Source: Streptomyces kebangsaanensis (lineage in GTDB: Bacteria; Actinomycetota; Actinomycetes; Streptomycetales; Streptomycetaceae). From it: DNA of 45,332 nt. Location: the NCBI RefSeq assembly GCF_001906585.1, contig NZ_JUJA01000146.1, positions 152,541-197,872 of the forward strand, read 5' to 3'. This document shows positions 6,722 to 16,630 of the stretch, piece by piece; position 1 is the stretch's first letter, and each line of letters starts with the position of its first letter. The position numbers were made by a program, and so were the translations under genes. The notes beneath the pieces are model-generated. The model did no database searches, was not told the DNA's origin, and saw only the letters and a program-made list of their open reading frames with translations.

Positions 6722-9700
6722 TCAGCAGGAACCGAATTGGCTGCCAACACTCAGACTTCCGGCGCCACAGAATCCGAAGTTGAACCCCGAATTGGTTCCG
6801 ATGGTGCCTCGTGTCGCTGCCCAGTCGACGGGCCCGTCCCTCCATATCGCGCCACTGGTCGTGGTGGCAGGCCGCACTCGCACTGGAGTTCGCGCAATGG
6901 CGCTGCCCCATAGTGCTTCCTTGCTCGTTGCACCGCCCCAGCGCGCGAACTTGAACGCCGAAACGCCACCAAAAGCGCCCCATGCGAGATTCTTACCGTA
7001 CGTAGACATCTCCCACTTTCCGGTCGTAACGCGATCACCAAGCAAGGTGGCAGTTGCTACCGCGACCCCCGCACCCACGCAAAGTCCGGCCGACACCACA
7101 AGGCAGGCTGCAAAAGCTGCTCCCGGTAGGACTCTGTCCTTCCAGCCATCCCACGTGCCGAAGGTTTTCTTGGTCTCGCGTCCGAGCTTGGACCAGAAGC
7201 CCTCGTCCTGCTTGTTCTTCTTGCTGGTCTTCTTTGTGCTCACCGATGTGGTGGCCTTCTTGGCGGACTGGTTCTTCTTCGCGGTGTGGTGTTTCTTCAC
7301 CGTGTACTGCTTGGTCGACGCTACTGTGCGTTTGAGGACCTTTTTCGCGCTCCGAGCGACCTGCTTGACCTTCTTGACAACCTTCTTTTTGACCTTCTTG
7401 GCCACCTTCTGGACGGTCTTGTTCTGCTTGACCTTCTGGACGACCTTCTTGACCGTCTTGGTGGCCTTCTTCACCACGCTCTTCACGCCGCTGACGATCT
7501 TTCCGAAGAAGAGTCCGTCAGGGTCGGAGAAGGTGACCGGGTTGTTGTTCGAGTAAGCGTACGCGTTCATCCGCTGCGACGAGCCGACGTCCGTCATCGG
7601 GTCGACGCTGATGAACCGACCCAGCGAGGGATCGTAGGCTCGGGCTCCCAATTGGGTGAGACCGGTGCCGTCCACCGTTCCCCCGACAAAGCCCTGGCTC
7701 CCGGGCCAGTACGCCGCGGCCGAGACCGCTCCCCGGGACTCGCCGAACGGAGCGAAGGAGCGGCGCTGCACCTCCTGGGTGGTGGCGTCGATCGCCGTGG
7801 TCGCCGTCCCGTGGTGGTCGTCGAACAGGAACTGGAGCGCCCCGCCCGTGCGGACCGCGACCGTGTCGCCGTCGAAGTCGTAGTACCGGGTGCCCTCCTT
7901 CTTGCCGGCCGGGGTGAGCAGCAGCTCGTTTCCGCCGGGCAGGTAGAGGGTGGTGCCGGTGCCGTCCTTGCGCAGCAGGCGGTTGCCGTCGGCGTCGTAG
8001 GTGTACTCGGTGGTGGAGCCGTTCTCCTCCTCCACCTTGGCGAGCTGGTTCTCGGCGTCCCAGGTGAGCTTCTGGTTCCGGCCGCCGGTGTCCCGGGTGG
8101 TCATGTTGCCGGTCGCGTCGTACGCGAAGGTGCCCGTGACCGTCTCCGTGCCGTTCTTGGTGGTGCTCACGGAGGTCAGCGCGGTCGGCTTGGCGCCGCC
8201 CTGCTTCGCGTAGTGGTAGGTGCGCCGCACGTCCTGGGCGGTGTTGCCGGAGGTGTCGTGCCGCACTTCCTCGGTCCGGTTGCCCATCCCGTCGTAGCGG
8301 TACGACAGCCAGTACGGCTCGGGGCCGCCGACGGTTTTCGCGCTGGCAGGGGCGGCGCAGTCGTCCTTCGCCGTCCACGCCTCGCTGATCCGCTGGAGCG
8401 CGTCGCTGACGAAGCACTGGGTGTCCGTCAGCTTGGTGTCGTCCTGGCCGGTCACCGTGGTGATCTTGTTGATGTTGCCCGCGAGGTCGAAGGAGTACTG
8501 CGTGTCCTCGACGCGGGACGGTGCCATGGTGCGGTCCGTGGTGGTCCGCAGCAGCTCACCGGTGTGCTCGTCGTAGGACCAGGTGCGGTACAGCCTCCGT
8601 GCCTGGTCGTTGAACTCGTTGCGCAGCAGACGGCCGAAGGGGTCGTAGGTGGCGGAGTTGACCAGGATCCGGCCGCCCGCGGTCAGGCCCTGCGCCTGGT
8701 CGTCGGCGCCGTACCGGGTGGCCACCCGCTCGGCGGGCAGGTTGCCCAGGGCCGGCTGGTTGACCTGGCTGAGCAGACCGGACCGCTCGTTGTAGCCGAA
8801 CCCGAAGGCGTACGTGCCGGCGAGCGCGCCCTGCGACGACGGGATGGTCACCTCGATGCCGGTGGGCTGGTAGTCGTCGGTGTAGCCGGTGATGCGCTGC
8901 ACGTAGGCCTCGCCGTTCACGTACCGGCGCGACTCGTCCATCTCACCCTTGGCGACCGAGTCGTACTTCCACTCGGACAGCACGGTCGACCCCTGCTTGA
9001 GCGCCGTAGGGCGGCCCAGCTGGTCGTAGACGCTGGTCAGGACCACACCCCGGGAGTCGGTCGTGGTGAGCTGCCGGTCCATCGAGTCGTAGGTGGTGTC
9101 GAGACTGCCCAGGTCCGGGTCCTCGGAGTGGGTCTCCCGGCCGCGCGCGTCGTACGTGTACGTGCGCACGTTGCCCGCCGGGTCGGTGATCCGCTCCAGC
9201 AGGCCCCGCTTGTCGTAGCCGTACGTGAGGGACTGCGAGGTGGTGCGGGCCTCGTTGGTGTACTCGATGACCTCGACGGTCCTGCCGAGCGCGTCGGTGA
9301 CCGTGGTGTTGGACGCGCCGCCCTTCGGCGGGACGACCGTGGTCTGGTTGCCGTCGTACACCGTCGTGGTGCGCCGGGTCTCGGTGCCGTACTTCATGGC
9401 GACCGACAGGGTCGGGCGGCCGGCGCCGTCGTAGACCATCCGGGCCACCGCCGGCGCCTTGGTGTCGTCGCCGGCGACCAGCTCCGGTTCCGGTGCGCCG
9501 GTGGCGTAGTAGTCGTCGAAGACCTTCCAGTTCAGGCCCCGCGAGTCGTACTGCGTCTCGGTCAGTACCCGGCCGGTGCCGGAGCTCGACGGGGACTGGG
9601 TCTGGCGCTCGCGCAGCAGACCGTCGTAGATCTCGTAGCTGGTCTCCGTCGAGCCGTCGCCGCGCAGCTGCCGGGTGGTGACCACCGGGGGCTCGGTGCG

Positions 9701-12700
9701 CGAGATCCGGTACTCGTAGGCCGCGTTGGGCGAGTCGGGGTAGTCCGCCTTGCTCCGGCCGGGCTCCCAGACGCCCGTCAGCCGTCCGAGGGCGTCGTAG
9801 CCGAGTTCGGTCCGCTTGCCGTTGGCGTCGGTCTCCGCGACCGGCACACCGCGCACCGGGTCCAACTCGGTGATGAGGGTCTGGCCGAGCGGGTTGGTGT
9901 CGACCGTCTTCGTCGGCATGCCGGTGGCCGGGGTGTAGGCCGTCAGGACGCTGTTCTGCTGGGTGTCGGTGACCTTCACCGGGCGGCCGTAGGAGTCGTA
10001 GACGGTGGTGGCGGCGTCGATGAAGCCGGTGCCCGCGCCGTCGTTCTCCCGCTGGAGCGTGGCGTTGCCCTTGGTCGGGGCGGCGCCCAGCGTGGTGGAG
10101 CCGTCGTAGTAGGTGCGGGTCTCCGAGATCAGCTCACCGGGCGCCGCGCAGGTGCCCGCCGTCGCCTTCTCGGAGGCTTCCAGCTCCAGGATGTTCGCGG
10201 CGGTGTTCCGGGCGTACGTGGTGACGGTGCACGACTCGTCGCCGGACTTGGCGGTGTCGCCGTACTCGGTCTCGGTGGCGACCATGCCGTACTCGTCGAA
10301 GGTGCGCTCCGTCCTGGTGCGCAGCCAGCCGCCGCCCTTGGCCGGGGCGCGGGTGGTCTGCGCCTGCACCCCGGTGATGTCGGAGGTCAGGTCCGGCAGA
10401 CCGGGACGGGCCCGGGTCGCCGTGGGGCCCTTGCGCCACGGGGTGGAGGTGTCCTCGGAGATCACCTCGCTGCCGTTGTAGGTGATCTCGGCGCGTTCCT
10501 CGCCCGCGAAGGACGGGTGGTCGGCGACCTCGTTGCCCTCGAAGTCGGCGACCTTGGCTCCGGATATGCCGCGGAAGTAGCGGGTGCGGCTGTCCAGCCG
10601 GGTGCCGTCGGTGCCGTTGCCGCCCTGGGTGCGGACCTCACCGTAGCCGCGGTAGTCGCTGTAGGTGCGGTGGTCGGCCTGGGTGAACTCGTCCTCGCTC
10701 TTGGCCCAGGCGGCACCGCCGATGTAGGTGTAGTCGGTCTGCTGGGTGGGCGAGCCGCCGACCAGGTCGTTCTCCAGGACCCGGGTGACGACGTACTTGT
10801 GGAACCAGTCCTTGATCGGCTTGTGGTCGGCCGCGGGGGAGTCGGACGACGACCAGTACACCGGGTAGCAGCGCCGGGTGTTGGAGGTCTCCGAGGGGAG
10901 GTCCCCCGGCTTGCAGTCCTTGTCCGAGTAGGTGATGCCGATGCTGGAGCCGGTCTCGGTGTCGATCTCCTGGACCCGGTAGCGCACCAGCGGCGGAATG
11001 CCGTCGCCGGTGGAGTCCACGCGGTTCGGGAGCTGGACGCCCTTGAAGGTGATCTCGGGCAGTGCCTTGCTGGAGCCGTCGCTCGCGTAACCGGTGCGGG
11101 TGATGCCGGCCAGCCACAGGGCCGGGGTGGATCCGTCACCGGCGTCCGGGAACTGGTGGCGCAGGGTCCAGTTGTCGACGTTCTTGTATCCGGAGCCGAC
11201 GAGGACCTTGGTGGTCACCTGGGTGAGCCGCTTGGTGGTCCAGAAGGTCGGCGCGATGCGGTCCTTGCAGGTGTCGCCGGCCTTGCACTCCTGGTCGACC
11301 GGGACGTCGGGCCAGCGCTTGGCGTTGGCCGTGGTCCGCTTCGCCGGGTCGCAGTCGAAGCCGGAGTCGGGCAGGCACCGCTCGGCGACCGTGAACTCCA
11401 CCTTGGCCATCGCCGCGTTGGTGGCGTAGACGTTGTCGGAGCGCAGCCCGTACTCGATCCGCAGCGGGTAGCCGCCGCGGACGTACTCGGTGGGCGTGCC
11501 CAGCCCGGTGGTGAGGGAGACGTTCCGGCCGTAGCGGTTGGTCTCGGCCGCGTAGTAGTAGGCCTTGGCGTTGCCGCTGGTGTCGACGACGTAGTCGAGG
11601 TTCCAGCGCCAGGCCTGGTCGCAGTACGAGTTGGCGAAATCGGTCGCGTGACACGGCTCGCCCGCCTGGTTGCCGTGGACCGGGACCGTCCACGTGGAGC
11701 GGGTCTCGGTCTTCCCCGAGGTCCAGCCCGGCAGACGGTTGTAGCCGAAGTAGTACTGGGTGCCCTCGGTGTCCGTGACCCGCCAGTACTCGCCGTCGTT
11801 GTCACCGTTGGCGCGGGCGGTGTCCTTGAGGCGCTCGACCTTGGTGCCGTCGTCGTCCTTGAGCTTCCAGACGCCGCTCTTGTCGTCCTTGACCAGCTCG
11901 TGGCTCTGGCCGTTCAGCGACAGGACGGCGTTGTCCGTGCCCCAGCACAGGTCGCCGTTCTTGTTCTTGTTGTTGCCGTCCTTCATGTCGTCGTTGCAGG
12001 ACGTGTAACGACGCTCGATGCTGTTCTCCGTCAGCGACCAGCCGTCGCCGACCCAGTTGGTCTGGTTGTTGGTGGCCGAGGTGCGGCCGTCCAGGGACTG
12101 GGAGGAGTAGCTGAGCCCCAGTTCGGGGTCGAGGCCGCCGGGCGTGTCCGGGGTTTCCAGGGGATAGCCCCAGGTGAAGTTGCCGGAGGAGTCGCCCGCC
12201 GTCCACTGTCCGGACGGGCTGAGCGGGGTCGCCTTGTAGTCGCCGTTGGCGCCGGACGACGCGGCGGTGGCGGCGAGCAGGGTGACCCCGGGGCCGGCGG
12301 CGAAGCCGGTCACCGAGGGCCGGTCGCCGGATGCCGGGGCGACCGGGTCGCCGGAGGCGTCCGGGGCGGCGCCCAGCGGTACGTCCGCGGTCAGCGTCTG
12401 TCGCTCGGCGTCGTTGTCCGCGGGGAGCGCGGTGCCTGCGCCACAGTCCTTGGCATCCGCAGACTCCAGTGCGCAGGAAGGAAGTTGGCGCAGAGTGAGA
12501 CGGGACGCCCAGTCGGCGCCGTAGTGGTCGGCCAGCGCCGAGTAGTCGAGGCTCACTCGGGCCGAGGTCCGCTTCAGCGCGTCATCGGCGCGCACCGCGA
12601 ACACCAACCCGGTCACGCCGAGCCGACGGGTGGTCCGCTGGTCGAGCACCTGGATCCGGGCGCTCTGCGGCGCGGCCTCGTGCGCGTTGGGCGGAGTGCC

Positions 12701-13051
12701 GACGCGTACCGGCAGGGTGCCCGCGCGCGTCAGCCGCCCGCGGTCGCCCGGCAGGTCGACGACGGCCGTGCCCGGCTTCGGCAGCGCGGAGCCGGGGCGG
12801 ACGGCACGGGCGTCACGAGCCGCGTCGTCCGACTTTCCCGCCTTTCGGCTTTTGACCGGAGAAACCGGGACAGGCGGCGTCTTCTCCAGGTCAATAAGGC
12901 GCAATCCGCTCGCCGCAAAGGCTGCTTCGGCGCTTATGAGACCACTGACCAGAACTACGGACACGGCGACGGAAACGGCTCTTGTCCATTTTCTTCGCAT
13001 TGCCGATGATCTTGGCTGGATGTATCCGCCAGGTGTTGGTGGACGGCTCAC
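6722..13051 (-). CDS. Secreted RHS/YD-repeat polymorphic toxin with unrecognised C-terminal domain
   Basis: A 2109-residue protein. Residues 18-48 form a signal peptide (MRRKWTRAVSVAVSVVLVSG, then AFAASG). The body carries many YD repeats (YDSYGRP, YDALGRLTG, YDARGRE, YDQLGRP, YDADGNR), which in known RHS proteins build a shell around the toxin. The RHS core hallmark GARAYDPSLGRFISVDPMTD lies at about 1801-1820, and NNPVTFSDPDG ends near 1846. The last 263 residues are the variable toxin region: a segment with about one third Lys (1851-1945), a hydrophobic stretch (about 1974-2006), and a Cys-ended tail (GFNFGFCGAG ... GSC). I recognise no known nuclease, deaminase or ADP-ribosyltransferase motif there. 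GTG at 13051 has AGGGGG upstream; ATG at 13000 would start at the signal peptide. Immunity-like genes follow downstream. Confidence 0.9.
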   Translation of the reverse strand: MSRPPTPGGYIQPRSSAMRRKWTRAVSVAVSVVLVSGLISAEAAFAASGLRLIDLEKTPPVPVSPVKSRKAGKSDDAARDARAVRPGSALPKPGTAVVDLPGDRGRLTRAGTLPVRVGTPPNAHEAAPQSARIQVLDQRTTRRLGVTGLVFAVRADDALKRTSARVSLDYSALADHYGADWASRLTLRQLPSCALESADAKDCGAGTALPADNDAERQTLTADVPLGAAPDASGDPVAPASGDRPSVTGFAAGPGVTLLAATAASSGANGDYKATPLSPSGQWTAGDSSGNFTWGYPLETPDTPGGLDPELGLSYSSQSLDGRTSATNNQTNWVGDGWSLTENSIERRYTSCNDDMKDGNNKNKNGDLCWGTDNAVLSLNGQSHELVKDDKSGVWKLKDDDGTKVERLKDTARANGDNDGEYWRVTDTEGTQYYFGYNRLPGWTSGKTETRSTWTVPVHGNQAGEPCHATDFANSYCDQAWRWNLDYVVDTSGNAKAYYYAAETNRYGRNVSLTTGLGTPTEYVRGGYPLRIEYGLRSDNVYATNAAMAKVEFTVAERCLPDSGFDCDPAKRTTANAKRWPDVPVDQECKAGDTCKDRIAPTFWTTKRLTQVTTKVLVGSGYKNVDNWTLRHQFPDAGDGSTPALWLAGITRTGYASDGSSKALPEITFKGVQLPNRVDSTGDGIPPLVRYRVQEIDTETGSSIGITYSDKDCKPGDLPSETSNTRRCYPVYWSSSDSPAADHKPIKDWFHKYVVTRVLENDLVGGSPTQQTDYTYIGGAAWAKSEDEFTQADHRTYSDYRGYGEVRTQGGNGTDGTRLDSRTRYFRGISGAKVADFEGNEVADHPSFAGEERAEITYNGSEVISEDTSTPWRKGPTATRARPGLPDLTSDITGVQAQTTRAPAKGGGWLRTRTERTFDEYGMVATETEYGDTAKSGDESCTVTTYARNTAANILELEASEKATAGTCAAPGELISETRTYYDGSTTLGAAPTKGNATLQRENDGAGTGFIDAATTVYDSYGRPVKVTDTQQNSVLTAYTPATGMPTKTVDTNPLGQTLITELDPVRGVPVAETDANGKRTELGYDALGRLTGVWEPGRSKADYPDSPNAAYEYRISRTEPPVVTTRQLRGDGSTETSYEIYDGLLRERQTQSPSSSGTGRVLTETQYDSRGLNWKVFDDYYATGAPEPELVAGDDTKAPAVARMVYDGAGRPTLSVAMKYGTETRRTTTVYDGNQTTVVPPKGGASNTTVTDALGRTVEVIEYTNEARTTSQSLTYGYDKRGLLERITDPAGNVRTYTYDARGRETHSEDPDLGSLDTTYDSMDRQLTTTDSRGVVLTSVYDQLGRPTALKQGSTVLSEWKYDSVAKGEMDESRRYVNGEAYVQRITGYTDDYQPTGIEVTIPSSQGALAGTYAFGFGYNERSGLLSQVNQPALGNLPAERVATRYGADDQAQGLTAGGRILVNSATYDPFGRLLRNEFNDQARRLYRTWSYDEHTGELLRTTTDRTMAPSRVEDTQYSFDLAGNINKITTVTGQDDTKLTDTQCFVSDALQRISEAWTAKDDCAAPASAKTVGGPEPYWLSYRYDGMGNRTEEVRHDTSGNTAQDVRRTYHYAKQGGAKPTALTSVSTTKNGTETVTGTFAYDATGNMTTRDTGGRNQKLTWDAENQLAKVEEENGSTTEYTYDADGNRLLRKDGTGTTLYLPGGNELLLTPAGKKEGTRYYDFDGDTVAVRTGGALQFLFDDHHGTATTAIDATTQEVQRRSFAPFGESRGAVSAAAYWPGSQGFVGGTVDGTGLTQLGARAYDPSLGRFISVDPMTDVGSSQRMNAYAYSNNNPVTFSDPDGLFFGKIVSGVKSVVKKATKTVKKVVQKVKQNKTVQKVAKKVKKKVVKKVKQVARSAKKVLKRTVASTKQYTVKKHHTAKKNQSAKKATTSVSTKKTSKKNKQDEGFWSKLGRETKKTFGTWDGWKDRVLPGAAFAACLVVSAGLCVGAGVAVATATLLGDRVTTGKWEMSTYGKNLAWGAFGGVSAFKFARWGGATSKEALWGSAIARTPVRVRPATTTSGAIWRDGPVDWAATRGTIGTNSGFNFGFCGAGSLSVGSQFGSC

Positions 13052-13321
13052 CGTACCCCCTTGTGAAGAAGTGTTGATGCAGGTGAAGGATATTCGTCAC
13101 CGATCTTCAGGGAAGGTTCGAAGCCGGCCACAGATGGCTGAAAATCGACTGTCTTTTTGAGTGGGGGCTCATTTATACAACATATTGTCCAATTTGCTCG
13201 TTCGGGGATATGGCTATTCTCTGTGCGTTTGGCATCACCGTTTCTACACAGGCTTGTCGCGTTCGCCCCGGTCTTGTGCAGTCGTGCACTCGGAGGGCGA
13301 AACGCGGGGGAGGGAAAAGAC

Positions 13322-16300
13322 TTGTCACCCACACCACGCCCCGACCGGGGACGGCGAAGACTGCGTCCCGTGGTCATCGGCACCGTCGCGGCCGGGCTCC
13401 TCGGCGTCTGGCTGCCCCTGACCGCCACCGCGGTTCCGGCCGCACCGGCGGAGCCGGAGGACGCGGCCGCTCGGTCCGCGGCCGTCAAGGCCCTGAAGCG
13501 TGCCGAGGAGACCGGGAACCCGGTCGAGGTCGTCTCCGAACGCGGCGAGTACTCCAGTACGTTCGCCAACCCGTCCGGCACCTTCACCCAGGAGACGTAC
13601 GCGGTACCGGTACGGGTCCGCCAGAACGGCCGGCTGGTCGACGCCGATCCGACCCTGGTGCGTGACCCCGACGGCACCGTGCGGCCCAGGGCGACCTCCG
13701 CCGCGATGGAGTTCTCCGGCGGCGGCGACGCCGCCATGGCGACCATCCGACGCGACGGCCGCAGCATGTCCCTGGGCTGGGACGGCAAGCTGCCGAAGCC
13801 GGTGCTGGACGGCGACACCGCCACGTACCCCGAGGTCCTCCCCGGGGTGGACCTGAAGCTGCGGGCCGGCGTCACCGGATTCCAGCAGCTTCTCGTCGTC
13901 AAGACCCGTGAGGCCGCGGCCGATCCGCGCATCGCCCGGCTGAACTTCCCGGTCAGCGCGGACGGCGTGCGCGTGAGCACCGACTCCTCCGGGAACCTCA
14001 CCGCCGTCAACCCCGCGGGCCAGGAGGTCTTCACCGCTCCCACACCGTTCATGTGGGACAGCTCCGGCGTCCCGAAGGACGTGGAGCCGAGCGGCAAACG
14101 CTCGCTCGCCGCCGCCCTCGACGGGGACGCGGAGCCCGGAGAGGAACAGGACGGCTTCACCCGCGCGGACGGTGCCAAGGAGGACGTGGTGTCCGCGACC
14201 GTCGAAGGCGGTGTCCTGAAGCTGACGCCAAGTCAAGAGCTGCTCACCGCCGAGGACACGGTCTTCCCGGTCCACATCGACCCGTTCGTCTCCGGCGCCC
14301 GCAACAACTGGACCGCGGTCTCCAAGGTGTACCCGACGACCTCCTTCTGGAACCAGTCGGACAACGTTGCCCGGGTCGGCTACGAGTCGGACACCGGAGG
14401 CACCTGGCGCTCGCTGTTCACGATGGACACGCGTAACCTGGCCGGCAAGTCGATCGTGGACTCGACCTTCCGCATCAAGGAAACCCACTCCTGGTCCTGC
14501 ACCAAGAAGCCCGTCGACCTGTACGCCACCGGCGCCATCAGCTCCGCCACCACCTGGAGCAAGCAGCCCACCTGGCCCACCACACCGCTCGCCACCGTGA
14601 TCGACGCCAAGGGCTGGTCCAGCACCTCCTGCCCGGCGGGCAACCTGGAGTTCAGCGTCAAGAGCAGCGCCGTCAAGGCGGCCGACGGCAAGTTGGCCAC
14701 CATCACCCTGGGCCTCCAGGCCAACGAGAAGGACACCTTCGGCTGGAAGAAGTTCGACGCCAAGACCGCGGTCCTCTCCACCGAGTACAACTCGCCGCCC
14801 GCCGCTCCCTCCGCCCTGGACACCGTCCCCAGCACCAAGAACGCCGCGGGCTGCGGTGACACCGCGCCGTACGGCTACATCGGTGACACGGACATCCAGC
14901 TCACCGCCAAGGCCAGCGATCCCGACGGCGGCACGGTCGACGTGAAGTTCCACCTCTGGGCGACCGGCCACCACCCCAACGACGACCCGAACGGCGTGCT
15001 GATCGTCAACCAGACCGTCGCCGTCACCTCGGGCTCGGTCGCGCGGCTCACCGTCGCCAAGTCCAAGCTCACGCCCCACCTGTCCGTCGCGAAGGGCAAC
15101 TTCTCCTGGAAGGCACAGGCCAGCGACGGCAAGCTGACCAGCGACTGGACCCCCACCAAGGGGGCTCCCGGATGCCGCTTCGTCTTCGATCCGGTACGCC
15201 CCAGCACTCCGCCGGTCGTGAGTTCGCCGCAGTTCCCGGACGGTTCCGCGGGCTGGCCGGTCAACACCTCTCCGGTCCGCACCAAGGGCGTGTTCACCCT
15301 CGGCCCGGGAGCGGCCACGGACATCGCCTCCTACGAGTACTGGTCCACCATGGACGCGAAGGTGGTCACCAAGGCCCCCACCGGGCTGAACGGCTCGGTG
15401 ACCGTCGAGCTGACGCCGACCAAGGCGGGACCGCAGTACCTCTACGCACGCGGTCTCGACCGGGCGGGCAACCGCTCGGACACACGGGCGTACCTCTTCT
15501 ACGTCAACGGCGCCCAGGTGGCCGACAAGCTCGGTGACATCAACGGCGACGGTCACCCCGACCTGTGGGCGACCGACAGCGCCGGCACACTCCAGCGCTA
15601 CTTCGGCGACGGCACCGGCAACGCGGTCAAGGTGAGCGAGCCCGCCTCCGCCGCCGGCCGCTACAAGGACGCCCTGACCACCCGCCGGGGCGACTGGACC
15701 GACGACGGGTACGAGGACCTGATCGCGCTCTTCCACGACGCCAAGGAGCGGCGGGACCGGCTCTGGGCCGAGCCCAACGACGGCACCGGCGCGATCGACC
15801 CGGCCGAACGCCGGGAGCTCGATGTCTGGTCGCCCGAGAACAACCACTGGCAGGGCGCCGACCAGATCATCGCCATCGGCGACGTCGACGGGCCGCTGGA
15901 CCTCGACGACGACGGCGTCCTCGGCCCCGACGACCGGCCCGGCTACCCGGACCTGCTGGTGAAGAAGGGCGACCAGCTCTGGCTGTACTACGGCTCACCC
16001 TCCGGCTACCTCGACGAGTACGCCGACCAGCCGCCGGTCCTGCTCGGCGCCGGCGGCTGGTCCTCGCTGGACCTGGCGGCCCCGGGTGTGATGAGCGAGG
16101 GCGCGGGCGGTACGGCGATCCTCGGCCGTGAGAAGGCCACCGGAGAGCTGTACCTGTTCACCGCCACCGGTCCGAACGGTGCAGGACTCGGGTCCCTGGC
16201 GGGCCGTATCCAGGTCGGCAACAACTGGACCGCCGCCAACCGTCCGCTCTACACCGCCGTCCCCGACATGCGCGGTGACGGCAAGCCCGGCCTGTGGGCC

Positions 16301-16396
16301 ACCGGGGGCAACGGTGACCTGTTCACCTACGCCGACATCCGGGGCCGGGGCACGGTCATCGACAACGGATTCCAGGGCTTCCGTTCACTGAACTGA
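13322..16396 (+). CDS. Secreted DNRLRE/FG-GAP-type wall or surface protein
   Basis: A 1024-residue protein from TTG at 13322, preceded by GGGGGAGGG at a suitable distance; the frame is open further upstream but without a better start. An Arg-rich n-region and hydrophobic core (VVIGTVAAGLLGVWLPLTAT) form a signal peptide. Residues of about 317-490 fit a DNRLRE domain (NNWTAVSKVYPTTSFWNQSD, then TFRIKETHSWSC). Fibronectin-like segments follow, then calcium-binding FG-GAP-like repeats (GDINGDGHPDLW near residue 737, DVDGPLDLDDDG, DMRGDGKPGLW). Such proteins often sit beside RHS genes in Streptomyces. It is divergent from the RHS gene across a 270-base region with AT-rich patches (13165-13200) but no promoter I can call with confidence. 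The function is not known; adhesion or help with RHS display is possible. Confidence 0.85.
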   Translation: MSPTPRPDRGRRRLRPVVIGTVAAGLLGVWLPLTATAVPAAPAEPEDAAARSAAVKALKRAEETGNPVEVVSERGEYSSTFANPSGTFTQETYAVPVRVRQNGRLVDADPTLVRDPDGTVRPRATSAAMEFSGGGDAAMATIRRDGRSMSLGWDGKLPKPVLDGDTATYPEVLPGVDLKLRAGVTGFQQLLVVKTREAAADPRIARLNFPVSADGVRVSTDSSGNLTAVNPAGQEVFTAPTPFMWDSSGVPKDVEPSGKRSLAAALDGDAEPGEEQDGFTRADGAKEDVVSATVEGGVLKLTPSQELLTAEDTVFPVHIDPFVSGARNNWTAVSKVYPTTSFWNQSDNVARVGYESDTGGTWRSLFTMDTRNLAGKSIVDSTFRIKETHSWSCTKKPVDLYATGAISSATTWSKQPTWPTTPLATVIDAKGWSSTSCPAGNLEFSVKSSAVKAADGKLATITLGLQANEKDTFGWKKFDAKTAVLSTEYNSPPAAPSALDTVPSTKNAAGCGDTAPYGYIGDTDIQLTAKASDPDGGTVDVKFHLWATGHHPNDDPNGVLIVNQTVAVTSGSVARLTVAKSKLTPHLSVAKGNFSWKAQASDGKLTSDWTPTKGAPGCRFVFDPVRPSTPPVVSSPQFPDGSAGWPVNTSPVRTKGVFTLGPGAATDIASYEYWSTMDAKVVTKAPTGLNGSVTVELTPTKAGPQYLYARGLDRAGNRSDTRAYLFYVNGAQVADKLGDINGDGHPDLWATDSAGTLQRYFGDGTGNAVKVSEPASAAGRYKDALTTRRGDWTDDGYEDLIALFHDAKERRDRLWAEPNDGTGAIDPAERRELDVWSPENNHWQGADQIIAIGDVDGPLDLDDDGVLGPDDRPGYPDLLVKKGDQLWLYYGSPSGYLDEYADQPPVLLGAGGWSSLDLAAPGVMSEGAGGTAILGREKATGELYLFTATGPNGAGLGSLAGRIQVGNNWTAANRPLYTAVPDMRGDGKPGLWATGGNGDLFTYADIRGRGTVIDNGFQGFRSLN

Positions 16397-16438
16397 CTCC
16401 GGAGCCAGCCTGTTTGTCCTGCCCGAGGACCGGGCACC

Positions 16439-16472
16439 CGCCGCGCCCCGGGGTACGCCCCGGGGCGCGGCG
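16439..16472 (+). terminator. Terminator hairpin after the DNRLRE gene
   Basis: CGCCGCGCCCCGGGG (16439-16453) pairs perfectly with CCCCGGGGCGCGGCG (16458-16472) around TACG. A 15-bp GC stem without T-run is the common Streptomyces form and may act in both directions. Confidence 0.75.
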
Positions 16473-16630
16473 TCGCGTCCGGCGTCGGCTCCGCCCGTCC
16501 CGTGTGCGCGCCCGGGGACGGTTCGCTCCGGTCCGCGCGGGCTCGGGACTCCTTGCGCAGTGCGTCGACGATGAGCCGCGTGAGTTTCCGCGCCGTCGCC
16601 TGGCTGGGCCGGCGCCGCCTGACCGACAGG

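Noticed and set aside
7286-13009. Very long open frame (1907 codons) on the plus strand opposite the RHS gene
   Set aside because: Its translation is Val/Gly/Arg/Ala-biased low-complexity sequence typical of the antisense of a GC-rich gene; the minus strand carries a signal peptide, YD repeats and the RHS core.
13157-13321. Upstream start for the DNRLRE protein
   Set aside because: The added 55 residues would come before the signal peptide; the TTG at 13322 has a strong GGGGGAGGG and gives a normal signal peptide.
13325-15847. Open frame of 840 codons on the minus strand across the DNRLRE gene
   Set aside because: Same antisense effect; the plus strand has a signal peptide, ribosome binding site and recognisable domains.
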